DNA of 13,991 bases, taken from positions 1-13,991 of the forward strand of contig JAAYFB010000279.1 in assembly GCA_012728465.1 (NCBI GenBank). Direction: 5' to 3'. Positions 1-7,084 of the stretch are shown here, one piece after another. Numbering within the stretch: the stretch's first letter is position 1; each line of letters begins with the position of its first letter. The DNA comes from Proteiniphilum sp. (GTDB taxonomy: Bacteria; Bacteroidota; Bacteroidia; Bacteroidales; Dysgonomonadaceae). The notes beneath the pieces are model-generated. The model saw only the letters and a program-made list of their open reading frames with translations, was not told the DNA's origin and ran no database searches. The translations under genes and the position numbers were made by a program.

Positions 1-222
1 CACAAATGAGATTTGGGGTAAAAAGTTCAAATCACTCCCAACCACAAATGAGATTGGGGTGTTTTTGGCTGTTTTATAACATGCCTTAACTTTTCGGAGG
101 CGTTTTTGGAGCCAAAGCTGTTGTTTAGCTTCAAGAATTGGAGTTTTTTCATCAAAAAAGGGCAAATCTCATTTGTGGTTCAGAGTGATTTGTTTTAAAA
201 AGGGCAAACCTCATTTGTGGCT
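1..222. repeat. Large imperfect inverted repeat made of 42-bp units
   Basis: The 16-base core CCACAAATGAGATTTG (or a close variant) occurs four times: twice forward (from the window edge at 1, and at 42-56) and twice in reverse complement (163-178 and 205-220). The two copies in each arm are offset by 42 bp. The sequence between copies is also shared, including AAATCACTC on the left and its complement GAGTGATTT on the right. The arms (about 1-60 and 157-222) could pair into a long stem closed by a loop of about 95 nt. That loop holds a smaller inverted pair (64-70 with 110-116). The left arm probably continues beyond the window. No protein is encoded here. It may be a genome-wide palindromic repeat, a MITE-like element or a structured RNA; I cannot tell which. 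Confidence 0.8.
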
Positions 223-240
223 GAGGGTGATTTTTAATGG

Positions 241-593
241 TTGTTCACAATGATAAAAGTTGCTATGATTAATTATCAGTAAGTTATCAATTTTTGGTCT
301 CGTTTTTAGTTAAATATTTAACGGTGAGTATTTTCATCATGTTAAATTAATTAACATAGTCATAGGGAGGAAACTAGGCAATTGTTAAAATCAATCTATT
401 ACTTATCATTATAGATATTTGACGTGTAATCGCATTAGCGGTGAACAATAGTATCATTGATTGGTGGCTCTACAAATACTGCACAATATTGACAGGAAAG
501 GCTGAGAGGAAGAGTTTACTGAGTGTGACACCTCATTCCCTCATGACACCTCCAAGAAAACAAAAAACACAACTACTGAAAGCAACGACATCT
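241..593. other. Non-coding stretch without a recognisable gene
   Basis: I see no convincing reading frame on either strand between the inverted repeat and the terminator of the first gene. The only small structure noted is an inverted repeat at 339-357, with 7-bp arms ATGTTAA and TTAACAT around a 5-nt loop. No Bacteroidetes-type promoter with both boxes was found. Confidence 0.5.
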
Positions 594-635
594 AAAAACG
601 GATAGGGGAATACCAAATAATGGCACTCCCCTATC
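594..635 (-). terminator. Rho-independent terminator of the carboxyltransferase gene
   Basis: Read on the minus strand, GATAGGGGAGTGCC pairs with GGTATTCCCCTATC across a 7-nt loop (601-635). The 14-bp stem includes two G-U pairs that exist only in the minus-strand RNA. The stem is followed by a run of five T (complement of 594-598). It lies 40 bp beyond the stop codon of the minus-strand gene, so the orientation is clear. Confidence 0.85.
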
Positions 636-675
636 ACTCTTATGAAAATATTATAAAAAAAGATTTATCTCACTA

Positions 676-2583
676 TTACTCAACAATCTTAATAACTGGT
701 TGTCCTGCTTGTACTATATCTCCTTCTTTAACGTAGGTTTTATAAACCTTACCTGTGAATTCTGACTCTACGTCATTCTCCATCTTCATTGCCTCTAATA
801 CAAATAGAATATTGCCTTTAGATACAGCATCACCCTCTTTTACCTTAAAGGTAACTATAGTGCCAGGCATTGGGCTTTCAAGTACATATCCATCAGGTTC
901 AACTTCAGTTGAAGTTTCTTGCTTCGTTACCACTACCTCTTCCACCACTTCTTGCTGTTTGCTTGATGCGAACTCTAACTCACGCTTTTTCTTAAGGAAG
1001 TTTTTCGCAACCAATGGGAATAGTTCTAATAATAGCTCCTCTTTCTCATCAATAGCAAGTCTTACATTACCAAACTCAGCCAATAAAGGATTGTCCTGAC
1101 GTTGATATTTGCTAACATCGTAAGGAATCTCTTGGCTTGAGCCAGTAATTTGTTCTCTAAATGCTGGATCGATAGCAACTGGTGTTTTACCGTACTCTCC
1201 TTTTACTAAAGATACAAACTGATTAGACGCATTTGCATATTTTTCTCTACCATTCTTAAAGTTAAGTGCCGAGCTCACTGCCTGTGCACCTACTATTTGG
1301 CTTGTAGGAGTTACTAGTGGTGGAAGTCCTGCATCTAATCTCACACTTGGAATAAGCTTCATAGCATCTTCCAAAATATCTAATGCATTGTATTGCTTTA
1401 GCTGTGCCACCATGTTTGTGTACATACCTCCAGGAATCTCAGCATCCTTAACCATTTCGTCTGGTTTAGGAAAATTGAAATAAGCTTCAATAGCTTGACA
1501 AGCCTCTATCAAACCCGCTTCGTTGTTAGCCTTAGCAGCAACTATTGCTTCATCAAACAACTTATCAACATGAGCTGGAAGTGTATCTGTAAGAGGATTG
1601 AAAGTATTTGGGAATTGCTTTACTGCATCAAAAGCATCTAGCTCTTTACGTATGCCATAAAGCTTTTCATTAATCTTTGCTACTGCCTCCATGTTAATAT
1701 CTAGTTCGACACCTAACTTTTGACAGAAGATATAAACCAATTCTAACGCTGGAGCTGCTGGTCCACCAGCAAAATTCCATATTACTGTATCTACAATATC
1801 TGCACCGCTTACAATAGCTGCAAGCACTGATGCTAATCCATAACCTGGTGTACAGTGTGTATGAAAATCAATAAGAATATTGCTATTAAGTTCTTTCTTC
1901 AGTTTTGTAACCAAACTAGATACTCTAGAAGGTGGAATTAAACCACTCATATCTTTAATAGTAATAATGTCAGCACCTAGTGCTGCCATCTCTTTTGCCT
2001 TATTGATAAAGTAATCATCAGTAAATACTGGTTTGTAAGTAGATACCGCTACAGGCTCTTCTTTTTTACCAAATAATGAACCTAAGAAACCCTTCTTCTT
2101 TGGGGCTTCTTGCTTAGGTTCTTCAAATTTAGGATCTATAGTATAGCAAACTGCGCAATCAGCTATACCACCATATTTTTTTATGTACTTAACGCTTGAC
2201 TTAATGTTATCAACATCATTCAAAGCATCAAATATTCGCATAATATTTAAACCATTGGCCACTGCATTTTTGAAAAATCCATCAATTATTTCGTCTGGAT
2301 ATGGTGCATAGCCATAAAGATTTCTTCCACGCGAAAGTGCAGTAAGTTTCGAAACACCCTCCACACCATCACTAATAGTTTTTAGTCTGTCCCAAGGATT
2401 TTCATCTAGATATCTCATTACAGAGTCAGGCACTGCCCCACCCCAAACTTCCATTGCATAAAAGTTTGCATCTTTGTAAAAGGGCAATACTCTATCAACC
2501 TGTGATTGATTCATTCTAGTAGCAAAAGCCGACTGTTGTCCGTCTCTAAGAGTTAGGTCTCTAATTAATAGTTTACGTTTCAT
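676..2583 (-). CDS. pycB: Biotin-dependent carboxyltransferase (pyruvate carboxylase subunit B / oxaloacetate decarboxylase alpha type)
   Basis: This 635-residue protein should transfer a carboxyl group between biotin and a 2-oxo acid (pyruvate/oxaloacetate). It has an HMGL-like TIM barrel at about 5-300 with the family's RDGQQS motif (13-18), K210 in IKDMSG and the metal-binding HTH (241-243). A conserved carboxylase domain follows. After a Glu/Val/Thr-rich linker comes a C-terminal biotinyl domain with AMKM, so K600 is the expected biotinylation site. Residues about 151-187 form an insertion in the barrel containing KKKGFLGSLFGKKEE, which is not part of the usual core. The biotin carboxylase partner and the membrane subunits of a sodium-pumping decarboxylase are not in this window, so pyruvate carboxylase B and decarboxylase alpha cannot be separated. 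The ATG start has no Shine-Dalgarno sequence. A terminator follows the gene; the helicase gene lies 205 bp upstream in the same direction. Confidence 0.9.
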   Translation of the reverse strand: MKRKLLIRDLTLRDGQQSAFATRMNQSQVDRVLPFYKDANFYAMEVWGGAVPDSVMRYLDENPWDRLKTISDGVEGVSKLTALSRGRNLYGYAPYPDEIIDGFFKNAVANGLNIMRIFDALNDVDNIKSSVKYIKKYGGIADCAVCYTIDPKFEEPKQEAPKKKGFLGSLFGKKEEPVAVSTYKPVFTDDYFINKAKEMAALGADIITIKDMSGLIPPSRVSSLVTKLKKELNSNILIDFHTHCTPGYGLASVLAAIVSGADIVDTVIWNFAGGPAAPALELVYIFCQKLGVELDINMEAVAKINEKLYGIRKELDAFDAVKQFPNTFNPLTDTLPAHVDKLFDEAIVAAKANNEAGLIEACQAIEAYFNFPKPDEMVKDAEIPGGMYTNMVAQLKQYNALDILEDAMKLIPSVRLDAGLPPLVTPTSQIVGAQAVSSALNFKNGREKYANASNQFVSLVKGEYGKTPVAIDPAFREQITGSSQEIPYDVSKYQRQDNPLLAEFGNVRLAIDEKEELLLELFPLVAKNFLKKKRELEFASSKQQEVVEEVVVTKQETSTEVEPDGYVLESPMPGTIVTFKVKEGDAVSKGNILFVLEAMKMENDVESEFTGKVYKTYVKEGDIVQAGQPVIKIVE

Positions 2584-2788
2584 AACATTTTACAGTTTTA
2601 GACAATTATTTTTGGTATTTAAATAGCATTTATACTTATATTTTGGGTCATATGTAACTCTCTATAAAACAAATACTTGAAATACATTATGATTTACAAA
2701 GTAACAAACATTTTTTGAATTGTAATCAATAAAAATATAAATATGTCACTTCATATAAAAAATTTATCTATTATCGATGAATATTTGT

Positions 2789-4549
2789 TTACCTTCTTCT
2801 TCCTTTTTTAGGTGAAGAATAACTAGGTTTTTTGCCAGTTTTGGGTCGGCTATTTCTCTTTTCATTATTAGATGATTCGCCCGCAACTTCTACTACAAGC
2901 TTTCTTCCCTCAATAAAAACATCATTAAAAGAACCAAGAACTTGTCTTGTGCTTTCTTCAGGAACTTCGAAAAATGAAAAGTTTTTCATCAAATCAATTC
3001 TACCTATTCTTACTTTACCTGGAACATAATCATTGATAAAACCCATAAGACTTCCCGGATTTGCCCCATCCATAGTTCCTAAATTAATAAAGAAACGAGT
3101 ATATCCTCTTTCTGCTCTTCTAGGTCCTTCATCTCTACCACCATCGCGACGTCTATCTCTATCTCTGCCACGATCACTTCGTGCACTTCTATCATCTCTG
3201 TCAGATCTGCTACCTCTGTCGGTTGGTTCCTCTATTTCTTCAGCAGCTTGATAATACTCTATAAGCCTATTAAACTCTAGAGATACAATTCGTTTGATGA
3301 CATCTTCTTTTTGTAGCCAATCTAATTTCTTAAAAATAGATGGTAACAGTCTTGATATTTCTTCATCATTTACCTTTACTTTCTCTAGTTGATCAACAAA
3401 GTTAAATAACTGTTTTTCACATATATCATCACCTTTGGGCAATTGTTTATGTTCAAACTTCTTGTTAATCATTTTCTCAATTTGCTTTACTTTACCTCTT
3501 TCTCTAAGATGTATAATAGAGATTGAAGCACCCGTTTTGCCTACTCTACCAGTACGGCCACTTCGGTGAGCATATACCTCAAACTCGTCAGGCAATCCAT
3601 AGTTAATGACATGTGTAATATCATCCACATCAATGCCACGTGCTGCAACATCAGTAGCTACAAGTATTTGCAAATTTCTATTTCTAAATTTACCCATCAC
3701 TAAGTCACGTTGTGCCTGTGACAAGTCGCCATGAATGGTATCTGCATTATATCCATCATTCATAAGCTGATCGGCAATCTCTTGAGTTTCTTTTCTGGTT
3801 CTACAAAATACAATTCCATATATATTTGGATAGTAATCCACAACTCGTTTAAGTGCCAAATATTTGTCCCTAGCATTTACCATATAGTAGCTATGAGATA
3901 CATTTTGTGCACCTTCGTTTTTTCGTCCAATGATAATTTCCATTGGAGTTTTCATATACTTACGAGTTATTTTTTCAATCTCTTTTGGCATAGTTGCCGA
4001 GAATAGAAGCATACTTCGAGTATCAGGTACGTGTGATAAAATCTCATCAATACTATCAGTAAAACCCATTTGAAGCATCTCATCTGCTTCGTCAAGAACG
4101 ATAGAGTGAACATTATCTAAAGACACAGTATTGCGATTAATCAAATCGATTAATCTACCTGGGGTAGCCACTATAACATGTACACCTCTTTTTAGAGCTT
4201 TTATCTGACTGTTGATACTTGAGCCTCCATAAACAGGAAGAATTTTTATATCATCTATGTTTTTAGAATAGTCTATCAAATCACCAGCTATTTGTAAACA
4301 CAACTCTCTTGTTGGGGATAAAATTAGTGTTTGTGGAGCTTTAAGTTTAGTATCTGTTTTTTGGATTACTGGCAATCCAAATGCAGCTGTTTTACCAGTT
4401 CCTGTTTGAGCTAATGCGATAATATCGCGAGTGTTTGCCAACATTTGCGGAATCACTTCCTCCTGTACTGGCATGGGCTGTTCGAAGCCCATTTCTTGAA
4501 TTGCACTCCATATTTTTGGTGCAATTCCAAGTTCTTCAAAAGTTTTCAT
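2789..4549 (-). CDS. deaD: DEAD-box ATP-dependent RNA helicase, DeaD/CsdA type
   Basis: This RNA helicase probably remodels structured RNA in ribosome assembly, mRNA turnover or cold adaptation. Counting from the ATG at 4549 (586 residues), the motifs run in order: an N-terminal Q-motif region, AQTGTGKT at 47-54, PTREL, TPGR, DEAD at 153-156, SAT at 184-186, ARGID and HRSGRTGR at 328-335. A charged Arg/Asp/Gly-rich linker (about 444-480) leads to a DbpA-type RNA-binding domain (about 484-556) and a basic Ser/Lys/Arg tail. The frame stays open two codons further to a TTG at 4555. I prefer the ATG because it gives the usual MKTFEELG start. There is no clear terminator between this gene and pycB, so read-through is possible. 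An inverted repeat lies in the 160-bp upstream gap. Confidence 0.93.
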   Translation of the reverse strand: MKTFEELGIAPKIWSAIQEMGFEQPMPVQEEVIPQMLANTRDIIALAQTGTGKTAAFGLPVIQKTDTKLKAPQTLILSPTRELCLQIAGDLIDYSKNIDDIKILPVYGGSSINSQIKALKRGVHVIVATPGRLIDLINRNTVSLDNVHSIVLDEADEMLQMGFTDSIDEILSHVPDTRSMLLFSATMPKEIEKITRKYMKTPMEIIIGRKNEGAQNVSHSYYMVNARDKYLALKRVVDYYPNIYGIVFCRTRKETQEIADQLMNDGYNADTIHGDLSQAQRDLVMGKFRNRNLQILVATDVAARGIDVDDITHVINYGLPDEFEVYAHRSGRTGRVGKTGASISIIHLRERGKVKQIEKMINKKFEHKQLPKGDDICEKQLFNFVDQLEKVKVNDEEISRLLPSIFKKLDWLQKEDVIKRIVSLEFNRLIEYYQAAEEIEEPTDRGSRSDRDDRSARSDRGRDRDRRRDGGRDEGPRRAERGYTRFFINLGTMDGANPGSLMGFINDYVPGKVRIGRIDLMKNFSFFEVPEESTRQVLGSFNDVFIEGRKLVVEVAGESSNNEKRNSRPKTGKKPSYSSPKKGRRR

Positions 4550-4647
4550 TTTCAATATTTTAAATGTGAAAGTTAATGTACTTCACACCGTACCCTCACA
4601 AAACAATCAATAAATTGAGGATATAAAATTGAAATACAAAACTCAGC

Positions 4648-4678
4648 TTCTGTAATAATTAATTATATGAATACAGAA
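4648..4678. repeat. Inverted repeat between phosphatase-like gene and deaD
   Basis: TTCTGTA (4648-4654) and TACAGAA (4672-4678) form 7-bp arms around a 17-nt loop that contains the perfect palindrome ATAATTAATTAT. It sits between the phosphatase-family stop and the helicase start, both on the minus strand. It could be a weak terminator of the former or part of the leader of the latter. No strong T-run follows on the minus strand, so the role is open. Confidence 0.4.
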
Positions 4679-4709
4679 ATTCAGCGTAAAGGTAGGTAAA
4701 AAAATTATT

Positions 4710-5774
4710 CTATTGATTATAAAGTAAGTATTTACGTAATAAATTTTTATTTTGAGTAGTTAGATTTAGTTCTTTCTCAATGTAGTTATCAACAGAACCA
4801 TACTTTTGGTTGATATAATCGATGGTATAATTAATGTAAGAAGGTCGTACAGAAAATAGAGCTGTCACAGCCTCTTGAAAATATTCAGGTTTTGATTGTA
4901 CATCTTTTACTATACTTTGAACATTTATCGACTCTTGAGAAAGAAGATAATCACTAACAATTACATTTTGTGGTACTCCTACCGCCGATAATATCAAAAA
5001 TGATGCAATCCCTACTCTGTCCTTTCCAAGAGATCCGCTTATTACTATTGGATAATTATCATAATCTAATAACACCTCAAACATTTTAGCGAACGCATCC
5101 TTATTATTTTCAATAATGCTAATATATGAATCTTGTACTTTTCTTACAGCATCACTTTGAGTTAAATTTTTATCTATCATCATATCATCAAGAGCCTTAG
5201 AGTCCATTTGAATAATAGGAATGGAAACTCTTTTGATATTAGGATGAATTAATATTGGATATTTACTAGCACTATTTTCGGTTCTAAAGTCAATAATTGT
5301 TTTGATATTCAATCTTCTTATCCTCTCTTGGTCATATAAAGTGGCACTACTTAAATCAGCCGATCTAAATATCATTCCCCACTGCATCTGATTATCATAT
5401 TTAGTAAAATAACCACCCAGATCTCTAAAATTTTTAATATTATTCATCTCTATAGTCCTATTTGTAATTATACCAGAATAGGCAGATGTAGTTTTTAAAA
5501 TATAAAATTCTCGTATGTCTGGACTCTTAGAGTCAATGATAGTTACTTGATCAGTTATTTTAGATGTTTTTATTGGAACAAAACTATCAGGCGAATCAGT
5601 TTGAGATGAGTATATATTTATATTCCCATCTTGTTCGGGGCTCACCTCCCATTTAAGAAGTAACTCCCCATCTTTATTTCTTTCAGCCACTGAGGTTATT
5701 TTCACTGTAGAAGCACAACGGTAAAATAGCAGCATTAAAAAAATCAAAACTAATATATTATTGCCTTTTCTCAC
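4710..5774 (-). CDS. Probable lipoprotein, tyrosine-phosphatase family (Y_phosphatase3-like), catalytic Cys absent
   Basis: The protein has 354 residues. A basic, hydrophobic N-terminus (1-19) ends in LLFYRC, giving a loose lipobox with C20, so export and lipid anchoring are likely; Arg just before the Cys is atypical. Residues about 24-105 look like a beta-rich Ig/fibronectin-like domain. Then comes the NFRDLGGY signature (115-122), FRSADL, and a P-loop region with GKDRVG (250-255). In this family the loop normally reads HCxxGKDR with the nucleophilic Cys. Here the codons give S246-G247-S248-L249-GKDR, so the Cys position is Gly, and normal Cys-based phosphatase chemistry is not expected. 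The start is GTG: an in-frame TAA lies directly upstream, and the next Met (M14) would cut the signal peptide. It could be a phosphate-binding pseudophosphatase, a subfamily with other chemistry, or a decayed gene. The reading frame is intact. Confidence 0.8.
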   Translation of the reverse strand: MRKGNNILVLIFLMLLFYRCASTVKITSVAERNKDGELLLKWEVSPEQDGNINIYSSQTDSPDSFVPIKTSKITDQVTIIDSKSPDIREFYILKTTSAYSGIITNRTIEMNNIKNFRDLGGYFTKYDNQMQWGMIFRSADLSSATLYDQERIRRLNIKTIIDFRTENSASKYPILIHPNIKRVSIPIIQMDSKALDDMMIDKNLTQSDAVRKVQDSYISIIENNKDAFAKMFEVLLDYDNYPIVISGSLGKDRVGIASFLILSAVGVPQNVIVSDYLLSQESINVQSIVKDVQSKPEYFQEAVTALFSVRPSYINYTIDYINQKYGSVDNYIEKELNLTTQNKNLLRKYLLYNQ

Positions 5775-5796
5775 TTACAGTTGATTTATTGTTGAA

Positions 5797-5804
5797 CAAA
5801 TATA
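5797..5804 (-). promoter_or_regulatory. Possible -7 box for the phosphatase-like gene
   Basis: On the minus strand this reads TATATTTG, an exact match to the Bacteroidetes -7 element TAnnTTTG. It would start transcription about 15 nt before the GTG start codon. No good -33 element is seen at the right distance, and such octamers occur by chance in AT-rich DNA, so this is tentative. Confidence 0.35.
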
Positions 5805-5969
5805 AGTAAAACATTTATTATATCTAGCTTTAAATGTATAGCTTAACAATAAATAATCTGATATTATAATCATTTTTGATATTCAAGATATTTTTACACA
5901 CTCATTATTAATATGTTGTGAATATTTTTCATTTAACTAATTATTGAGAATACTATGCCAAATATGGTC

Positions 5970-6000
5970 TATCAATAGTTATCAAATTGTTCTATTGATA
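5970..6000. repeat. 9-bp inverted repeat at the left edge of the repeat array
   Basis: TATCAATAG (5970-5978) is matched by its reverse complement CTATTGATA (5992-6000) across 13 nt. It borders the first long repeat unit and carries the same TATCA core that recurs across the gap. Confidence 0.6.
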
Positions 6001-6410
6001 AGATGTCAATAGAGTGTTGATTCATTGTAAACAGAAATATGATAAATTAATTTGGTTGGTATATATATTTTTTCAATGAATATTACTCTTTAATAAATAA
6101 CTATCATTTACCAATACTTATCAATAGGTTCATAGACACTGTTTCAACAAAAATATAGCATATTTATCAAATACTTTTATCAACACATATGTTATCATAA
6201 GGTTGTTAATATACAAACTTATACACTGTAATAGAATACTATAGATACTAACATCATGTTCACTAAATGTATATAATATAGCATAGTATTATCATAACTA
6301 AAAACCAAAAGATATTACACTTTTCTTATTAACAGTATCAACAGGCTATCATTATTATCATATCTGTTTTTATTTTTTAAATCTATTATTATAAATAAAT
6401 TACTGTTCAA
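5996..6410. repeat. Long imperfect direct repeat, copy A
   Basis: This copy pairs with 6675-7084 at a constant offset of 680 bp. Anchors are AGAAATATGATAAATT (6033 and 6713), TATCAAC (6178 and 6858), GTTATCATA (6191 and 6871), and a 43-bp block (6321-6363 and 7001-7043) that differs at a single base. Sequence between the anchors has diverged but kept its length. Toward the right edge, TGTTCAA followed by an ATG (6404-6413) mirrors the nadA start region at an offset of about 675. Confidence 0.85.
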
Positions 6411-6633
6411 ATGAAAAAATATTGCTTTTGATTAAATGGTGTGATAGTTAGGTAAGAATTTTATTTTGTTGCTAATCTAATCTCAATCCAATAAATTATA
6501 TATTTGTAATATTATGGTAAGTGATAGTATTTATTCCTTTTGGAAATTCTATATTATCAATAAAAAAAAGAATCAGCTTCTATTACTTTTAAAATCATTA
6601 ATGTACTTCTGAATCAATTTATTTAATTGTATA

Positions 6634-6664
6634 TTGCGGATGCAGTATTAATATTATACTTTTG
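6634..6664 (+). promoter_or_regulatory. Candidate Bacteroidetes-type promoter, likely for nadA-rluF
   Basis: TTG (6634-6636) is followed after 20 nt by TACTTTTG (6657-6664), matching the -33 and -7 elements with normal spacing. It lies between the two long repeat copies. A transcript from here to nadA would carry an untranslated leader of about 410 nt covering all of copy B. A single -7 octamer at 6499-6506 (TATATTTG) has no suitable partner. Confidence 0.5.
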
Positions 6665-6674
6665 CACCATCATA

Positions 6675-7084
6675 TGATAAGTGTGTTGATAATATGTTAG
6701 AGTATTGTAGAAAGAAATATGATAAATTTATTTGGTTTATATAGATTTATTTTCAAGCAAACATTCATTTCTTTTTACCACAATAAGTTACTATTATTTA
6801 TCTTCAATAGATTGACATAATCTCAACATATATAATAGGCATAAATTGAATTATTACTATCAACATATAAGTTATCATATGATTGTTTATAAAATAATAT
6901 ACGTTCTGTAATTTAGGTAGTTATGCTCATTTACTGTGTTGATAATAAGTTCAAATGTGTCATATACTTTATGATATCATATTTAATAAGAATATTATTA
7001 TTTTCTTATTAACAGTATCAACAGGTTATCATTATTATCATATTTACTTTTTTAATTTATTACTTATATAATTATTAATGTTCA
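6675..7084. repeat. Long imperfect direct repeat, copy B, upstream of nadA
   Basis: This is the second copy of the unit at 5996-6410, and it runs up to the nadA start codon. Its conserved 43-bp block (7001-7043) contains three TATCA motifs spaced 11 and 9 bp apart, about one helical turn each. That suggests side-by-side protein binding sites. Two exact TTATCAACA sites on the minus strand (6684, 6937) lie in this copy. Confidence 0.85.

Larger units (their letters stand above)
5775..7084. other. AT-rich divergent intergenic region with TTATCA-motif cluster; candidate replication origin
   Basis: No reading frame is supported in these 1310 bp. Genes leave it in both directions. TTATCA occurs 17 times on the two strands. 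Plus-strand copies start at 5979, 6118, 6164, 6177, 6192, 6289, 6355, 6554, 6872, 7026 and 7035; minus-strand copies are at 5996, 6040, 6675, 6687, 6720 and 6940. Three are exact TTATCAACA (6177-6185 plus; 6684-6692 and 6937-6945 minus), one base from the DnaA box TTATCCACA. Related forms are GTATCAACA (6335, 7015) and CTATCAACA (6857). TTATCAACA also occurs at 1562, 4786 and 10296, so it is not exclusive to the gap. The content fits an origin or a large regulatory array. No dnaA or dnaN gene is nearby, which is not decisive in this phylum. Confidence 0.5.

Noticed and set aside
1..222. CRISPR array, because short repeats recur at regular spacing
   Set aside because: There are only two copies per arm, the arms are inverted, and the sequence between copies is itself conserved rather than unique.
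490..545. GGAAAGGCTGAGAGG, reminiscent of the TPP riboswitch (thi box)
   Set aside because: The rest of the riboswitch, especially the ACCTGATC segment and paired stems, is absent. The sequence does not precede a gene in the plus direction.
6148..6221. Minus-strand -7-like octamers CAAAAATA (6148) and CAAACTTA (6214)
   Set aside because: No -33 element lies at the right distance and no minus-strand gene starts nearby. Such octamers are frequent by chance in this AT-rich gap.
676..7084. A defence or mobile genetic system in this window
   Set aside because: All recognised genes are housekeeping types; no transposase, integrase, nuclease, toxin-antitoxin or phage gene is seen.
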